A DNA stretch of 64,000 nucleotides from CAYYNQ01 sp964473105 (GCA_964473105.1 CAYYNQ010000103.1:1-64000); one strand, 5' to 3'. Shown: positions 1-9,448, numbered from the stretch's first letter. The notes: generated by a model not told the origin, from the letters alone. Numbers and translations: made by a program.

Positions 1-2
1 TC

Positions 3-377
3 ATTCGTTCCCCATTGGCTAATGGTACCGAGCGGTCCATTGTGGGGGATGTGATTGCCAAGATGGAAGTCCCGGCTAACAGAGACATTTACGTCATATC
101 CATGAACACTTGGTTGAAGCAGCTTGAATCGGGTCGGTTGATGCTAAGGGCGTTGTTTCGGGATGAGGAGGGGGTCAAGTTGAAGACATTCACGCTAGCC
201 GACATAACCGAATTGGAGGGGGGGTGGCTGAATCAGCGTTTTGAGCGTTCACTCGGTGAAGATGATGTCTACTCAGCGAAATCATTGAGCCTTTACATGG
301 CGCTTGATAGCCAGGCGGATACTCCGGTTATCGGTGAGGTCTATTTCGATGATGTTAGAATTCAGTTCCATCCGTAG
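3..377 (+). CDS. C-terminal part of a repeat-domain protein (5' end outside window)
   Basis: The reading frame is already open at the left edge and ends at a TAG at 375-377, so only the last ~124 residues are present. They match the second half of the ~150-residue units in the lipoprotein that follows at 626: a GxxIAKMEVP-like strand, a run like RLMLRALF, then LxDITELEGGW, and an ending VYFDDVRIQF that parallels the YIDDVEFKF end of the neighbour. This pattern resembles the jelly-roll, carbohydrate-binding-like modules of secreted proteins, but that is a fold guess. The gene is a likely paralogue of its downstream neighbour. The function is unknown, and the apparent TTG at 15 is not a credible start because similarity continues upstream of it. 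Confidence 0.75.
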   Translation: MRSPLANGTERSIVGDVIAKMEVPANRDIYVISMNTWLKQLESGRLMLRALFRDEEGVKLKTFTLADITELEGGWLNQRFERSLGEDDVYSAKSLSLYMALDSQADTPVIGEVYFDDVRIQFHP

Positions 378-625
378 CTGTACATGGACGGGCCCACAGG
401 ATGCGATCCTCCACTTGGAAGGCCAAAACTTGATTTCCATCAGTTAAGCCTGAAAGTGCATAAATGTGTATGTTTAGAGCGTCTCTTGGTGTATACCTGA
501 GTCAGGGTATCGGATTTGGGAGAATCCAGGCCCCGTTATCCGTTTCCTTTGAAACATACATGATCAAATGACAGCTTTCCATAATCTGCAAAACTCGCTG
601 ACGGAAACCAGGCAAGGAAGATGAT

Positions 626-1786
626 ATGAAGAGAATAATTACCTGCTTTTCAGCCATGCTGATGATGGTCTGCCTCATCATATCGTGCGGAAAAAAAGAC
701 ACGAGAACATCGCCGCCCCTTACACAGCACAGTCAGACGGGAATGAAATCCGCAGAAAAACCGCCGTCCCCGATGACTCCGGTTCCTACCCCGTGGCCCG
801 AGCCGGGTGGAACAGAGGATTTTGAAGAAGGCTCAGCCAAGCCAATCAGGTTCAACAGGACTTCTTGTTTCAGGCGATCGCAGGACGCCTCGTCATCAGG
901 TGTGTACAGCATGGCCCTGAGGGCCCCGGTCAGCAAGGATCCGGTTCGGAGGTTTATCGGCGGCCCTTTGGTCAAGGTCTGGTTGCCCGAGCCGGGCAAG
1001 ATGAATACCTATACCGTCTCCCTCCGGACTTGGATCAGGGAATTGCCCCGAGGTCGTTTGATGCTGCGGGCAATTTTTCAGGATAATAAAACGGGGGCAA
1101 AAAAGACAATAGCCTTGGATGACCTGGAAGAAGTTGAGGAAGGCTGGAGCAATCATACATTCGAACGCTCACTGGAAATGGACGCACGCGGTGCCAATTT
1201 CATGGATCTTAGCGTTCTCATTGACAGTGGTGAAAATGCAGTCAATGCGGAAGGTCTGGTGTTCATTGATGATATTAATGTCTCATTCAGTGGCAACCTA
1301 GTGGAGCAGGATGGCTTGAATGAAGGTTTTGAATCCCAGATTTCAAGGCCGATGCGGTTCATAAGATCCAGTGTATTTAAGCGCACACGTGATGACGTTG
1401 TCAGCGGCAACTACAGTCTATCCCTAATATCCACCTTGGATAACGGGCCCGATCACCAGTTGGTCGGGGGTGATGTTGCCCGGGTCATGGTTCCCAATGA
1501 TGCGAAAAGTCTTTCCGTATCGATGAAGATACGGGTTGAAGAGCTTAATCGGGGCAGCCTAATCCTGCGTGGGAATATCCATGCGCCCGATGGAAGGAAA
1601 TTGTCTACCATGAATCTTACTGACATTACCTCGGCGGACAATGCATGGGCTTCCATCGAATATGACACGTTACTGCGTGGGTTTGAGGAGAACTCCACAT
1701 TCAATGTTTATGCCGCACTTTTCTACAGGAATTCCCGTCCCGTTGGCAGGGTATATATCGATGATGTCGAGTTTAAATTTGATTGA
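626..1786 (+). CDS. Lipoprotein with two copies of a ~150-residue beta-sandwich-like domain
   Basis: The N-terminus is a lipoprotein signal: a basic start, a hydrophobic core and the lipobox LIISC with the cysteine at residue 21. A Thr/Pro-rich linker follows to about residue 65. Two repeats come next (about 66-218 and 228-386). Each begins with FE...PIRF or FES...PMRF, has a SGxYSxxL motif, an RGxLxLR segment, a DxExxxxxW segment, and ends in FIDDINVSF or YIDDVEFKF. This layout resembles CBM-like domains, but I do not recognise the exact family. The start is supported by GGAAG seven bases upstream of the ATG. It lies 248 bases after a paralogous gene, so the pair is a tandem duplication. It is probably an outer-membrane-anchored, surface or periplasmic protein; the ligand is unknown. 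Confidence 0.8.
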   Translation: MKRIITCFSAMLMMVCLIISCGKKDTRTSPPLTQHSQTGMKSAEKPPSPMTPVPTPWPEPGGTEDFEEGSAKPIRFNRTSCFRRSQDASSSGVYSMALRAPVSKDPVRRFIGGPLVKVWLPEPGKMNTYTVSLRTWIRELPRGRLMLRAIFQDNKTGAKKTIALDDLEEVEEGWSNHTFERSLEMDARGANFMDLSVLIDSGENAVNAEGLVFIDDINVSFSGNLVEQDGLNEGFESQISRPMRFIRSSVFKRTRDDVVSGNYSLSLISTLDNGPDHQLVGGDVARVMVPNDAKSLSVSMKIRVEELNRGSLILRGNIHAPDGRKLSTMNLTDITSADNAWASIEYDTLLRGFEENSTFNVYAALFYRNSRPVGRVYIDDVEFKFD

Positions 1787-1809
1787 CATGAAACATGGTC
1801 AGTCGGACT

Positions 1810-3366
1810 TTACCCGCATAGGCTTTGTATGATATAGTTCACCAGCCGGTTAGAGGCACCGCCGTTGATTTCGCCGGCCTGATTCCCGATGAATACCATT
1901 TGTGCATTTCGCATGGCTTTGCGCTCGGCCCAATCCAGATCCCCGGCTCTGATCAACGAGCAGACTAATTGTTCATGGCTGAATCCGGGCAATGCTGCAC
2001 CACCATCGGTGAAATTGACGACCGGTTCAGAGGGGGAAAGGTGTGCGTGTATCAGAATATTTCCATACAACATTGCGTCCAGACCCGCTGTTGAGTCCTC
2101 CGTTATGACCAACGAGGCCGACTGGAGCAGGGCATCGAGTGGATCTTCTGTGACAGAAATCCGATCAACCATTTGCTTTGCGCTGATCAGCATGTGCAGG
2201 AGCTCAGTTCTTTCCGCGGGATGTGGTTTGATCACGAGCTTTTGCAGGGGCTTGTGATTCATTGCGGTGATGATCGCTTCAAGGATATCATATCCTTCTC
2301 CGACCCTGCGGGAAGGCGCGTAACAACGTGCAGGGCCGTGTGGCCGTGTTGTCCACAGCCATGGCTCGTTGTTGTCCGGTTGTTTTTCGGGAGCGGACAG
2401 TTCATCATAGGAGGGGTTCCCAGTTACCGTGATGTTGGCCGGTGGAAACTCAGCATTTTGCATATAGCGTTCCATTCGACTTTCGCCCCAGACAGCAATG
2501 TTTGAAGCATAGGCATCATCCAGATAGAATCTTTCGCAGTCCAGACCGTGCTGAAGCATAAAGGACTTGATCCCCGCTCGTCGGGCAACCAGAACGTAAT
2601 CAATGAATGGTGGATGATTGTCGGATTGCAGCAGTACGATCTGGGGTTGGACCAGTCGGTATTCCTCCTCGATTCGCCGGATGCGCCACATCTGTTCAAT
2701 GATACACGTTTCAAGTGTTACTGCATCTTGGTCAACCAGCCTGATGTCGAGCTTGGCCAGGCCACGGATCATGCTCCTGAACAGTTCCCTGCCGAATTCA
2801 AGGTCGGGTTCCTGGACATCTGCCGGTATTGGAACCGGGTGAGTATCTGGAATTCGTTTGCCGGTCTGCCGGTTGATACAGACCCTTATTCCTTGGCGCG
2901 TACCCAGTTCATCGAGTGTCTTGTCCAACAGGGAAACTGGTAACGGGATGTATACTGTTGTCACGTTTTCGGTACGAGATTCATAATGGAGGGTTTTCAG
3001 GAGGTTCATCCACCCTGCCTGACAATACTGGTAAATGGACCGACCAAGCGGTCGAAGGTTGGCCGGGAGTAACCGGGCCATGTCGGAGCGTTTTGGCAGC
3101 GTGTTCGTATACGGATCCCCGCGGGTGTCCGACCCCGGATTTTTCATCAGCCCGATCTCACGATCGAAACCCTCTGGATCGGCATCTCGTCTGATCGCCC
3201 TGCCTACACGGTCCCAAAGGTGATATCGGGTCAGATGAGCCCAGTCTAGCCCTTCATGCATGGTTGTCATTTCGGCATGCACCGGCCATTTGCGGATGAC
3301 GTTCCACGCCAACTCGTCGAGTTCCTCCCATGTTTTCCCGGCATGATGACCGGCGGGATTCTTCAT
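1810..3366 (-). CDS. Capsule/surface polysaccharide GT-B-type glycosyltransferase-like protein
   Basis: This 518-residue protein has C-terminal hallmarks of the capsule-polysaccharide / CDP-glycerol-transferase-like GT-B group: QHGLDCERF (272-280), a WGESRMERY stretch, GNPSYDEL, the phosphate-contacting KPHPAER (380-386) and EDSTAGLDAMLYG further on. It probably transfers a sugar or sugar phosphate in cell-surface glycan synthesis at the cytoplasmic face; donor and acceptor cannot be read. The N-terminal ~200 residues are not recognisable. The start is supported by a GGAG five bases upstream. It is the last of three minus-strand glycan genes, with about 175 bases between it and the FkbM gene. 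It converges on the repeat lipoprotein gene, leaving 23 bases between stops. Confidence 0.7.
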   Translation of the reverse strand: MKNPAGHHAGKTWEELDELAWNVIRKWPVHAEMTTMHEGLDWAHLTRYHLWDRVGRAIRRDADPEGFDREIGLMKNPGSDTRGDPYTNTLPKRSDMARLLPANLRPLGRSIYQYCQAGWMNLLKTLHYESRTENVTTVYIPLPVSLLDKTLDELGTRQGIRVCINRQTGKRIPDTHPVPIPADVQEPDLEFGRELFRSMIRGLAKLDIRLVDQDAVTLETCIIEQMWRIRRIEEEYRLVQPQIVLLQSDNHPPFIDYVLVARRAGIKSFMLQHGLDCERFYLDDAYASNIAVWGESRMERYMQNAEFPPANITVTGNPSYDELSAPEKQPDNNEPWLWTTRPHGPARCYAPSRRVGEGYDILEAIITAMNHKPLQKLVIKPHPAERTELLHMLISAKQMVDRISVTEDPLDALLQSASLVITEDSTAGLDAMLYGNILIHAHLSPSEPVVNFTDGGAALPGFSHEQLVCSLIRAGDLDWAERKAMRNAQMVFIGNQAGEINGGASNRLVNYIIQSLCG

Positions 3367-3541
3367 GCAGACTCCATCAGAAAACCGTCTTGTATATCAT
3401 GCAGTCGTTGTCGGAGTGATCATTCTTCTTCTTCCAAGGCTCAAGGTTAAAGAGGCCCGATTTAGGGGGTGATCCTAGGTCTGTTTTAATGGGATATGTC
3501 CTGATGTCGGATATGTTTTCGTGTCGACAATAAAAAAATAT

Positions 3542-4318
3542 TCAGTCGATGCACATTCCTGAAGCAACTTCGTTGCTGGATGGATAGTCAGACGGCAGTG
3601 CGAAATAATCCCATAGACCTCCGGTCGTGGCGGAACAAACGAACAGTTCGCGAGTGAAAAGAGCATTGCCGACGATGTCATAAAGGGTATACCCATATTC
3701 AGAGAACAGGTCATACATTCTCCCTTCATCGACGTTGTATGCCCGGTAGCTACGTCCCCCGAACTCAAATGCACAGACTGGCCGGAATTGGTCAAGAAGC
3801 CTTCTTCCGCCAGACAGCGCATCATATTCCCCTCCCTCGATATCCAGCTTGATGAAATCAAGGCGGCTGCCCTGAAACAGTTCATCTAGTTGACGGACCT
3901 CGACGGTGATTTCGACAGGTGTTGTTTCTGGTTTGTCATATTCCCGGATCTGAAGGCCGCTGTATCCCAAGTCTCCCTCTGCACGGAAAAAACGGCTCTG
4001 GCCCGAGATCTTGCCGATTGCCCATGGGTGAAGGTTAACCGTGTTCTTGAGTTCCGGCGTGGCGGACAGTCGCCTGGCCAGTTTTTCACGCAGTTCTACC
4101 AGGGGTTCATAGGCCTCAATTGTTCCACCCGGGTGGACGCAGCGCGCCATAGGAATACAGTGTCTGCCGTCATGCGCGCCAACATCGATGGCAACCATTC
4201 CCGGCATCAGGCAAAGTTGGTATAGTTTCTCCACCTGGCCTTCATAATTGACGGGGCAACCTTCCCTCATCCTGCGGACCAGTTCAGCATACTGACTCTT
4301 GATTTCTTCTTCGGTCAT
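3542..4318 (-). CDS. FkbM-family SAM-dependent methyltransferase
   Basis: The SAM-binding motif I is VAIDVGAHDG (42-51), followed by an acidic strand end at IEAYEP (68-72) and the FkbM signature KLDIEGGEY (157-165), then FEFGGRSYR. At 258 residues it has the usual family size. FkbM proteins O-methylate sugars or other small hydroxyl groups, and in glycan clusters they commonly modify polysaccharide residues; here that is inferred from the flanking glycosyltransferases. A GGAG six bases before the ATG supports the start. The gene sits between the GT4 and GT-B genes on the same strand, with ~130 and ~175 base gaps, so the three may be co-transcribed. Confidence 0.85.
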   Translation of the reverse strand: MTEEEIKSQYAELVRRMREGCPVNYEGQVEKLYQLCLMPGMVAIDVGAHDGRHCIPMARCVHPGGTIEAYEPLVELREKLARRLSATPELKNTVNLHPWAIGKISGQSRFFRAEGDLGYSGLQIREYDKPETTPVEITVEVRQLDELFQGSRLDFIKLDIEGGEYDALSGGRRLLDQFRPVCAFEFGGRSYRAYNVDEGRMYDLFSEYGYTLYDIVGNALFTRELFVCSATTGGLWDYFALPSDYPSSNEVASGMCID

Positions 4319-4450
4319 GAAATACTCCGACGGGGGGGATTATCCGACTGTGGATGCCTTTGTATAACGAGGGATCCAAGATGGAGCTTATTTGGGATTC
4401 TCCATGCTTGACGTGATAAATTCAAGGGTTCTCCTTCCAGTCAAGCCGAA

Positions 4451-5842
4451 TCATTCACCCCGTTCCTGTCCTGCGGGGAGGCACGAATCTGAATTTCCAC
4501 ATCCGTTGAGGATCTCGAGCAATGGCCTGAATACTGCGCTTTCCGAGAAATTATCCTTTGCATAAAGGTGTGCCTGTTTACTGAATTTGGCTCGTAGGTC
4601 CGGGTCGATGATCAACCGATCGACTTGGGTCATGAAGTCCGACGGGTTTTCAACAACTATGAAATGTCTGCCGGCGCCATTCTCGATTCCTTCCGCACCG
4701 ATGGGAGTTGTGACCAGCGGTTTTCCATGACAAAGCGCCTCGACACACTTGATTTTCAGCCCGGCACCAAATCGTACCGGATTGATCACTACATCGGCTC
4801 TCGCATAAGCGTCATTGAGATCATCGACAAATCCCAGGAGGTCGATGCCCTCGGGAAGCTGGGTGGAATGCAATGTGCTGCATACATCACCCACAATACT
4901 GAGGCGGATTCCACCTCCATGTTTCTCCTGTAGTCCGGGCCAGGCGTTCCTGATGAACCAGCGGATGGCCTGTATATTTGGATCGCTATTGGCGCCGATA
5001 AACAACAGGTTGACCACCGGTTGTCCCGGCGGGTCGTGTCGAACCCTTTGGACAGGATGGGTAACAGTAATAATTCTGCGGTCAGGCATCATTTTCTGAA
5101 ACATTTCGGTATCGACAGCGTTGATTCCAATAATTACATCGGCTCTTGATAGGGCATCTTTTTCCTCAGATTCCGTGATATTGACCCAGTGTGTATTTTG
5201 CTGTTGATGAAAACGCCGGGTTCGCAGGTGGAGGATGTCGATCGTGTCAACCAGCGTCAGGGGGCGTTTCCCGGGCCGGTCATCCAATGCATCGAGGAGA
5301 TAGATCAGCCGGGCAAAGACCACCAGGATAAAGCCGGGGTTGATTTCGTCACAAACCTCGAGGAAGCGTTGCTGATTTGCGGGGGAGGGATAATTTTGCA
5401 ATCTGCGTTCATTGAGGATGGACAGGCGGGGTTTCATGCCCGTCCGGGTTGTGCGCACGGCACACAAGCCTGCCTTCTGCAGGCCATTTCGCACAGACAG
5501 CTCGATGCGCGCAGCAGTGAATGCCAATTTTTCCGGCAGAACGCGATTCAGGATTCTTTGCCACAAACTGCGTCCGATGCGGTTCTCAACCGCAAGCAGC
5601 GCAGCATTTGCGCCCAGTTCATTCTCACGCAGTGGGTAAAGCTCAAGGTCGGGATAGTCCCGCTCCAGAATGCCTTGATCCTCGGCGTTGAGACGAATCA
5701 GGATCAGGACTGCAACACGGAATCCCTGGCTCCGAAGATGGTGGTATATGGCATGGATACGGACGCTGGTTCCGAAGTTACGTCGCCAGAACGCGTTGTC
5801 CGTGGCCAGCAGAATAGTTCTCTTTTCCTGGAAGCCTTTCAT
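4451..5842 (-). CDS. Glycosyltransferase family 4-like (GT-B)
   Basis: The protein begins with a Rossmann-type strand (RTILLATDN) and a GT4-like N-terminal domain. Its C-terminal half has NLLFIGANSDPN, LLGFVDDLNDAYARAD, INPVRFGAGLKIKCVEAL and GKPLVTTPIGAEGI, the nucleotide-sugar binding core of retaining GT-B enzymes. It likely adds a sugar during surface glycan assembly; specificity is unknown. I chose the ATG at 5842 because it has AGG six bases upstream and lies just before the first conserved strand. The frame remains open to a GTG at 5911 with an ATG at 5869, so up to 23 more residues are possible. It is the first gene of the three-gene minus-strand glycan set. Confidence 0.8.
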   Translation of the reverse strand: MKGFQEKRTILLATDNAFWRRNFGTSVRIHAIYHHLRSQGFRVAVLILIRLNAEDQGILERDYPDLELYPLRENELGANAALLAVENRIGRSLWQRILNRVLPEKLAFTAARIELSVRNGLQKAGLCAVRTTRTGMKPRLSILNERRLQNYPSPANQQRFLEVCDEINPGFILVVFARLIYLLDALDDRPGKRPLTLVDTIDILHLRTRRFHQQQNTHWVNITESEEKDALSRADVIIGINAVDTEMFQKMMPDRRIITVTHPVQRVRHDPPGQPVVNLLFIGANSDPNIQAIRWFIRNAWPGLQEKHGGGIRLSIVGDVCSTLHSTQLPEGIDLLGFVDDLNDAYARADVVINPVRFGAGLKIKCVEALCHGKPLVTTPIGAEGIENGAGRHFIVVENPSDFMTQVDRLIIDPDLRAKFSKQAHLYAKDNFSESAVFRPLLEILNGCGNSDSCLPAGQERGE

Positions 5843-6190
5843 CTTCGACCTGGGAGACGAGAATTTCATCACGTTCCAATGCAAAGGTTTGGCGTGGCCA
5901 GACCCGGTCACACTTACCCGACTCTATCATAACCAGTGGATAAGACAACAGTCGGTTCCAAGTGGCATTTCCCGATATTCCCCTTGATTTTCCTTTGTAC
6001 GGTTTCGGGTAGCGGTTCCCCAGTTTTTGGGCCGGTGTGTTGTCGTGTCGATTTGGTTCATGGGCTCGAACAGGAATTTGACTTCGGGATTGATACCGGA
6101 TCGGATGTCGTTGCGCCAATCCTGATAATTGGCCATTGTCCATGGTTTTGACGTCCATAAATTTAAAAGCCATTCTGGAGGCATCACGGG
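5843..6190. other. Spacer between glycosyltransferase gene and tRNA-Arg
   Basis: About 350 bases with only short overlapping frames on both strands, none resembling a known protein. It must hold the promoter of the divergently read glycan genes, but no clear -35/-10 pair stands out. No repeats or hairpins with T-runs were seen. Confidence 0.5.
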
Positions 6191-6264
6191 CCTCCCCGGC
6201 AGGATTCGAACCTGCGACCCCTGGATTAGGAATCCAGTGCTCTATCCAACTGAGCTACGGGGAG
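6191..6264 (-). tRNA. tRNA-Arg (anticodon CCT, reads AGG)
   Basis: Read on the minus strand, this folds into a complete cloverleaf. It has a seven-pair acceptor stem CTCCCCG/CGGGGAG, a D-arm starting TAGCTCAGTTGGA, an anticodon stem CTGGA/TCCAG around the loop TTCCTAA (anticodon CCT), and a T-arm GCAGG-TTCGAAT-CCTGC. The discriminator base is G, and CCA is not encoded. All stems pair perfectly, so it looks functional. It stands alone, next to larE on the opposite strand. No integrase gene or attachment-site repeat was found beside it. Confidence 0.95.
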
Positions 6265-6373
6265 ACAGTATTGCCACCTTAGGCCAGTTTGCTAAACTTC
6301 CCCCCAATGCGTCAACAGGAAGGTTCACTGCCAGCGGAGCCAATGACTCCGAAACCAATGCGGTGCTTGCCGG

Positions 6374-7282
6374 ATGGGAGTTATTGCCTGTATGATGGCG
6401 GCATACTGCCCGCAGGATAAGCTAGCGTTGCCATCTGCATCAACAACACCCGACGTGCCATATCCCGAAAAATGGAATGCCCTGCTTGCGTGGTTCCGTG
6501 GGTCGGGTCAAGTGATCATTGCATATTCGGGAGGAGTGGATTCAACCCTGTTAATGAAGGCCGGAACCCTGGCCATTGGAAGGTCATGCCTAGGGGTGAT
6601 AGCCCGTTCTGAGACACTGACCGATGAGGAATGTCGGCAGGGCCTTAAGGTCGCCCGTTTCCATGATTTCAATATCCGATCGATTACATACAGTGAGTTG
6701 GAAATCGATCACTATAAAAATAATCCTAGGAATCGTTGTTATTTCTGCAAGCGTGAACTTTATTCCCGTTTGAGGGAGCTTGCAGCTGAGTTGGGGATCC
6801 GCGTGATTGCCGAGGGCAGCCATGTCGATGACGTCGGCGACTGGCGTCCGGGCCTGAAGGCCGTGGAAGAGCTGGAGGTCATCAGTCCTTTGCGTGACGC
6901 TGGATTTCAAAAAAAGGAAATCCGTGCAGTTGCGGAGGTATTGGGGCTTCCCAATTGGGACAAGCCTTCCAACCCCTGCCTCTCCTCTAGAATTGCCTAT
7001 GGACTCGAGATCGACCATCAAAAGCTGGAGCAGATAGCGAGAGGTGAGAAATGGCTTCGTGAGCGCGGTTTTCGGCAGGTACGTGTCCGACATCATGGCA
7101 ACTACGCGCGAATTGAAGTGGGGAGACAAGATTTGCAACGTGCACTTGAACCAGATATGCGAAGTGCAATCATCACTCATATGGTGGGCCTTGGGTTTCA
7201 GCAGGCCGAGGTCGACCCGGAAGGTTACCGCACAGGCAGTCTCAACGAGCCATTTTTCAGACGATCTGAAAGTCGATCATAG
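6374..7282 (+). CDS. larE: LarE-like ATP-dependent sacrificial sulfur transferase
   Basis: LarE adenylates the carboxylate of a pyridinium dicarboxylate mononucleotide and donates sulfur, making the nickel-pincer cofactor of lactate racemase-type enzymes. The sequence shows the PP-loop SGGVDS (52-57), the RCYFCKREL element (121-129), and NPCLSSR with Cys202 at the position of the sacrificial cysteine of characterised LarE, followed by the conserved C-terminal ferredoxin-like part. The length of 302 is slightly long for the family because of about 30 N-terminal residues; starts at 6392 or 6395 are alternatives and the ribosome site is weak for all of them. No larB, larC or larA is nearby, so the cofactor pathway would have to be completed elsewhere, or this paralogue serves another thiolation. 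Confidence 0.85.
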   Translation: MGVIACMMAAYCPQDKLALPSASTTPDVPYPEKWNALLAWFRGSGQVIIAYSGGVDSTLLMKAGTLAIGRSCLGVIARSETLTDEECRQGLKVARFHDFNIRSITYSELEIDHYKNNPRNRCYFCKRELYSRLRELAAELGIRVIAEGSHVDDVGDWRPGLKAVEELEVISPLRDAGFQKKEIRAVAEVLGLPNWDKPSNPCLSSRIAYGLEIDHQKLEQIARGEKWLRERGFRQVRVRHHGNYARIEVGRQDLQRALEPDMRSAIITHMVGLGFQQAEVDPEGYRTGSLNEPFFRRSESRS

Positions 7283-8041
7283 GGATCCGGAATCAATACG
7301 TCTGTTGCAGATGACCATATCAGAAACCAATTGATGATATGACCTCCTGGTGTCCATCATCCATTTCGTCAACGGTTTCCCTCGCGCAGCGGGTCCTGAG
7401 CGTGTTCTTGAATTACCCACGATGAAACGCACGGGTGATTGGCCCATCGTCGCCTATTCCATCCTGTATGTAGAGGATTCTCCCGTTGAGCGGGAAATGA
7501 ATGCTGGGGGCGTCAAAACAGGGGTTGAAGCTTTCCCGACCCGGCAAGAATTATGTCCCCTTGTATCAGAAGGCCGTCCCTCAGAGTATTTTCCAGAGCG
7601 AATCGCCGGGAAACCGCGGGGGTCGTAAGCGCCCTGTACGCCACCTGGGAGCAATGGGGCCGAAGCTGCAATCGCTCCGGGGACAAGATGAGCTGCGACA
7701 CGTGGCCTTATGTGTGGGTCGACCCCCAAACTAGCCTTGGTTTACGTTGTTCCATAAGGGGTGTGGGTTAGCACCATTTCTAGACTAATCCGAAAAATAC
7801 GATTGCACAGAACGGATTCACCCCAATCTACGGCTTGCATTTCTCGTTGAAGTCATTAGAATCCCAAGCCGGTGCGAACCCCGGTAGTTAATGCCGAGTC
7901 GATCGCGCCCGTTGCCCTGTTCAACCCCCCGAATGGGGCAACTCCTCTCCCCCCTCCTGTCTCGATGAAAAATTCCACTGCCTCAGTATTATTGTGAAAT
8001 CAATTCAGGCGATGTCTCGGGGAATATGAGGTAATATTAGA
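7283..8041. other. 760-base spacer with no recognisable gene
   Basis: Short frames exist on both strands (for example 7350-7628 plus and 7454-7729 minus), but none shows protein-like conservation or a ribosome site. A short inverted repeat GTTGCCC...GGGCAAC occurs at 7911-7942 without a T-run. I checked by eye for tmRNA, RNase P and SRP signatures and did not find convincing ones. It may be decayed coding sequence. Confidence 0.5.
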
Positions 8042-9448
8042 TCATGAATCTTGTCGGCAGTTCATCCAGCCATGAATTGATTCGATAGCCCTTTCTGCGG
8101 AACCCCGGTTTTCCCTGATCACATGCAATGATCTCTCGGATTGTGATTGTCTTAAATTATCGTCCTGAAATAAATCAATAATAGTCTCGGCGAGTTGGGC
8201 CGCCTCAACCTGCATGCCTGCGCGAACAGTCAGGAATAGCCTCAGGATTTCGCGTTGATTATGCATCTGTGGTCCGAATACGACCGGGATGCCGTGGATG
8301 GCGGCCTCCATCAAGTTGTGACCGCCCACATCACAAAAACTACCTGCGACCACAGCGATATCACCCAGTCCATAGGCTTCTGCAAGGGACCCCATCCGGT
8401 CGAGCAGAATTACGTCTACTTCCGGATCCTGGTCACCATGGGAAACACGGCCCAAGCTGAAGCCCGCATTTTTCACCAGCTTGGCAACCTCGTCAAACCG
8501 TTCCGGATGGCGTGGACAGAGCAGCACCGCAGTGCTCGGAAACTGTTTCCTTACCCCGTCCAATGCATCAAGAATTATATTTTCCTCGCCGGGATGTGTT
8601 GAGCCGACCACGATCCAGCGCCGCTTCGGGTTCATTCCATATTTTCGGAACAGTCCAAGACGTTCATCGGGTTTCAAGGGTTGACTCCCGGCGTCGAGTT
8701 TGCAGTTGCCTGTGACCCGGATTTTCTTCTCAGGGATACCGAGGGAATGGAATCGTTCGGCATCGATCGTTGTCTGGGCGCAGATGCCGTCCAATGCATC
8801 GAAGGCGGGCCTGAGAAAGGTGCGGAAGCTCCGGTAGCGGGGGAACGACCTGTCTGAAAGTTTTGCATTGATCATAAAACAACGTGTTCCGCGTGCGGCG
8901 GCGCGGGTCAGGAAGTTCGGCCATAGTTCTGTTTCCATCAGGACAAATATGGCCGGGTTGAACGTGTTGAGGAAGCGATCAACATTACTGGACCAGTCTG
9001 CCGGGAAGAAAGTCTTTATATCGGCCGGGAAATTTTTCTGCGCCGCGTATTGGCCCGTCTCGGTGATGGTACTGATTACAAGTGGAAGGCCGGGAGCCAG
9101 CTCCCTGAGTCCAGGCGCAACGGCCCGAGCCGCGGTGATTTCCCCAACACTGACGGCGTGAACCCAAATGCTGCCGTTTTGCAATCCCTCGCGATGATAA
9201 TGTTCCCGCAGCCCCCGTCCGATCATCCCGGCTGAACTTTGTGTATATTTCCCCCGGGAGATCCTTCGCCATAGAAGGTAGGGGGCCAAGGCGGGAAGCG
9301 CCGTCAGGTAGGCCAAGTCATAGCGTGTCACGTTGACTGGGATTCGGAGGAGAATATGACCAAATAGCTCATGGATCATATTATCATCATAACTATCAAG
9401 TGGTTGGCAATCAGATAAATCACGATATATCCGACCATTCATGATCAT
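8042..9448 (-). CDS. waaA: 3-deoxy-D-manno-octulosonic acid (Kdo) transferase
   Basis: WaaA transfers Kdo from CMP-Kdo to lipid A precursor at the inner membrane, which implies an LPS-type outer membrane. The sequence shows an N-terminal membrane-associated helix (about 42-60), RRISRGKY (61-68), HAVSVGE (97-103) with the glutamate expected as catalytic base, LMETELWPN, INAKLSDRSF, VTGNCKLD and, in the C-terminal half, VGSTHPGEE, LLCPRHPER and GGHNLMEAA. At 468 residues it carries ~35 more N-terminal residues than usual. No candidate start has a strong ribosome site; the ATG at 9379 is the main alternative. It stands as a single minus-strand gene, divergent from aspS. Confidence 0.93.
   Translation of the reverse strand: MIMNGRIYRDLSDCQPLDSYDDNMIHELFGHILLRIPVNVTRYDLAYLTALPALAPYLLWRRISRGKYTQSSAGMIGRGLREHYHREGLQNGSIWVHAVSVGEITAARAVAPGLRELAPGLPLVISTITETGQYAAQKNFPADIKTFFPADWSSNVDRFLNTFNPAIFVLMETELWPNFLTRAAARGTRCFMINAKLSDRSFPRYRSFRTFLRPAFDALDGICAQTTIDAERFHSLGIPEKKIRVTGNCKLDAGSQPLKPDERLGLFRKYGMNPKRRWIVVGSTHPGEENIILDALDGVRKQFPSTAVLLCPRHPERFDEVAKLVKNAGFSLGRVSHGDQDPEVDVILLDRMGSLAEAYGLGDIAVVAGSFCDVGGHNLMEAAIHGIPVVFGPQMHNQREILRLFLTVRAGMQVEAAQLAETIIDLFQDDNLRQSQSERSLHVIRENRGSAERAIESIHGWMNCRQDS

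Noticed and set aside
6191..6264. tRNA as an integration site for a mobile element
   Set aside because: There is no integrase and no visible duplicated tRNA 3' end in the neighbouring 2 kb.
7861..7945. Possible cobalamin-like or RNase P-like RNA, with GCCGGTGCGAACCCCGG and GTTGCCC...GGGCAAC
   Set aside because: The stems are short, and the conserved core motifs of these RNAs are missing; there is no associated gene and no T-run.
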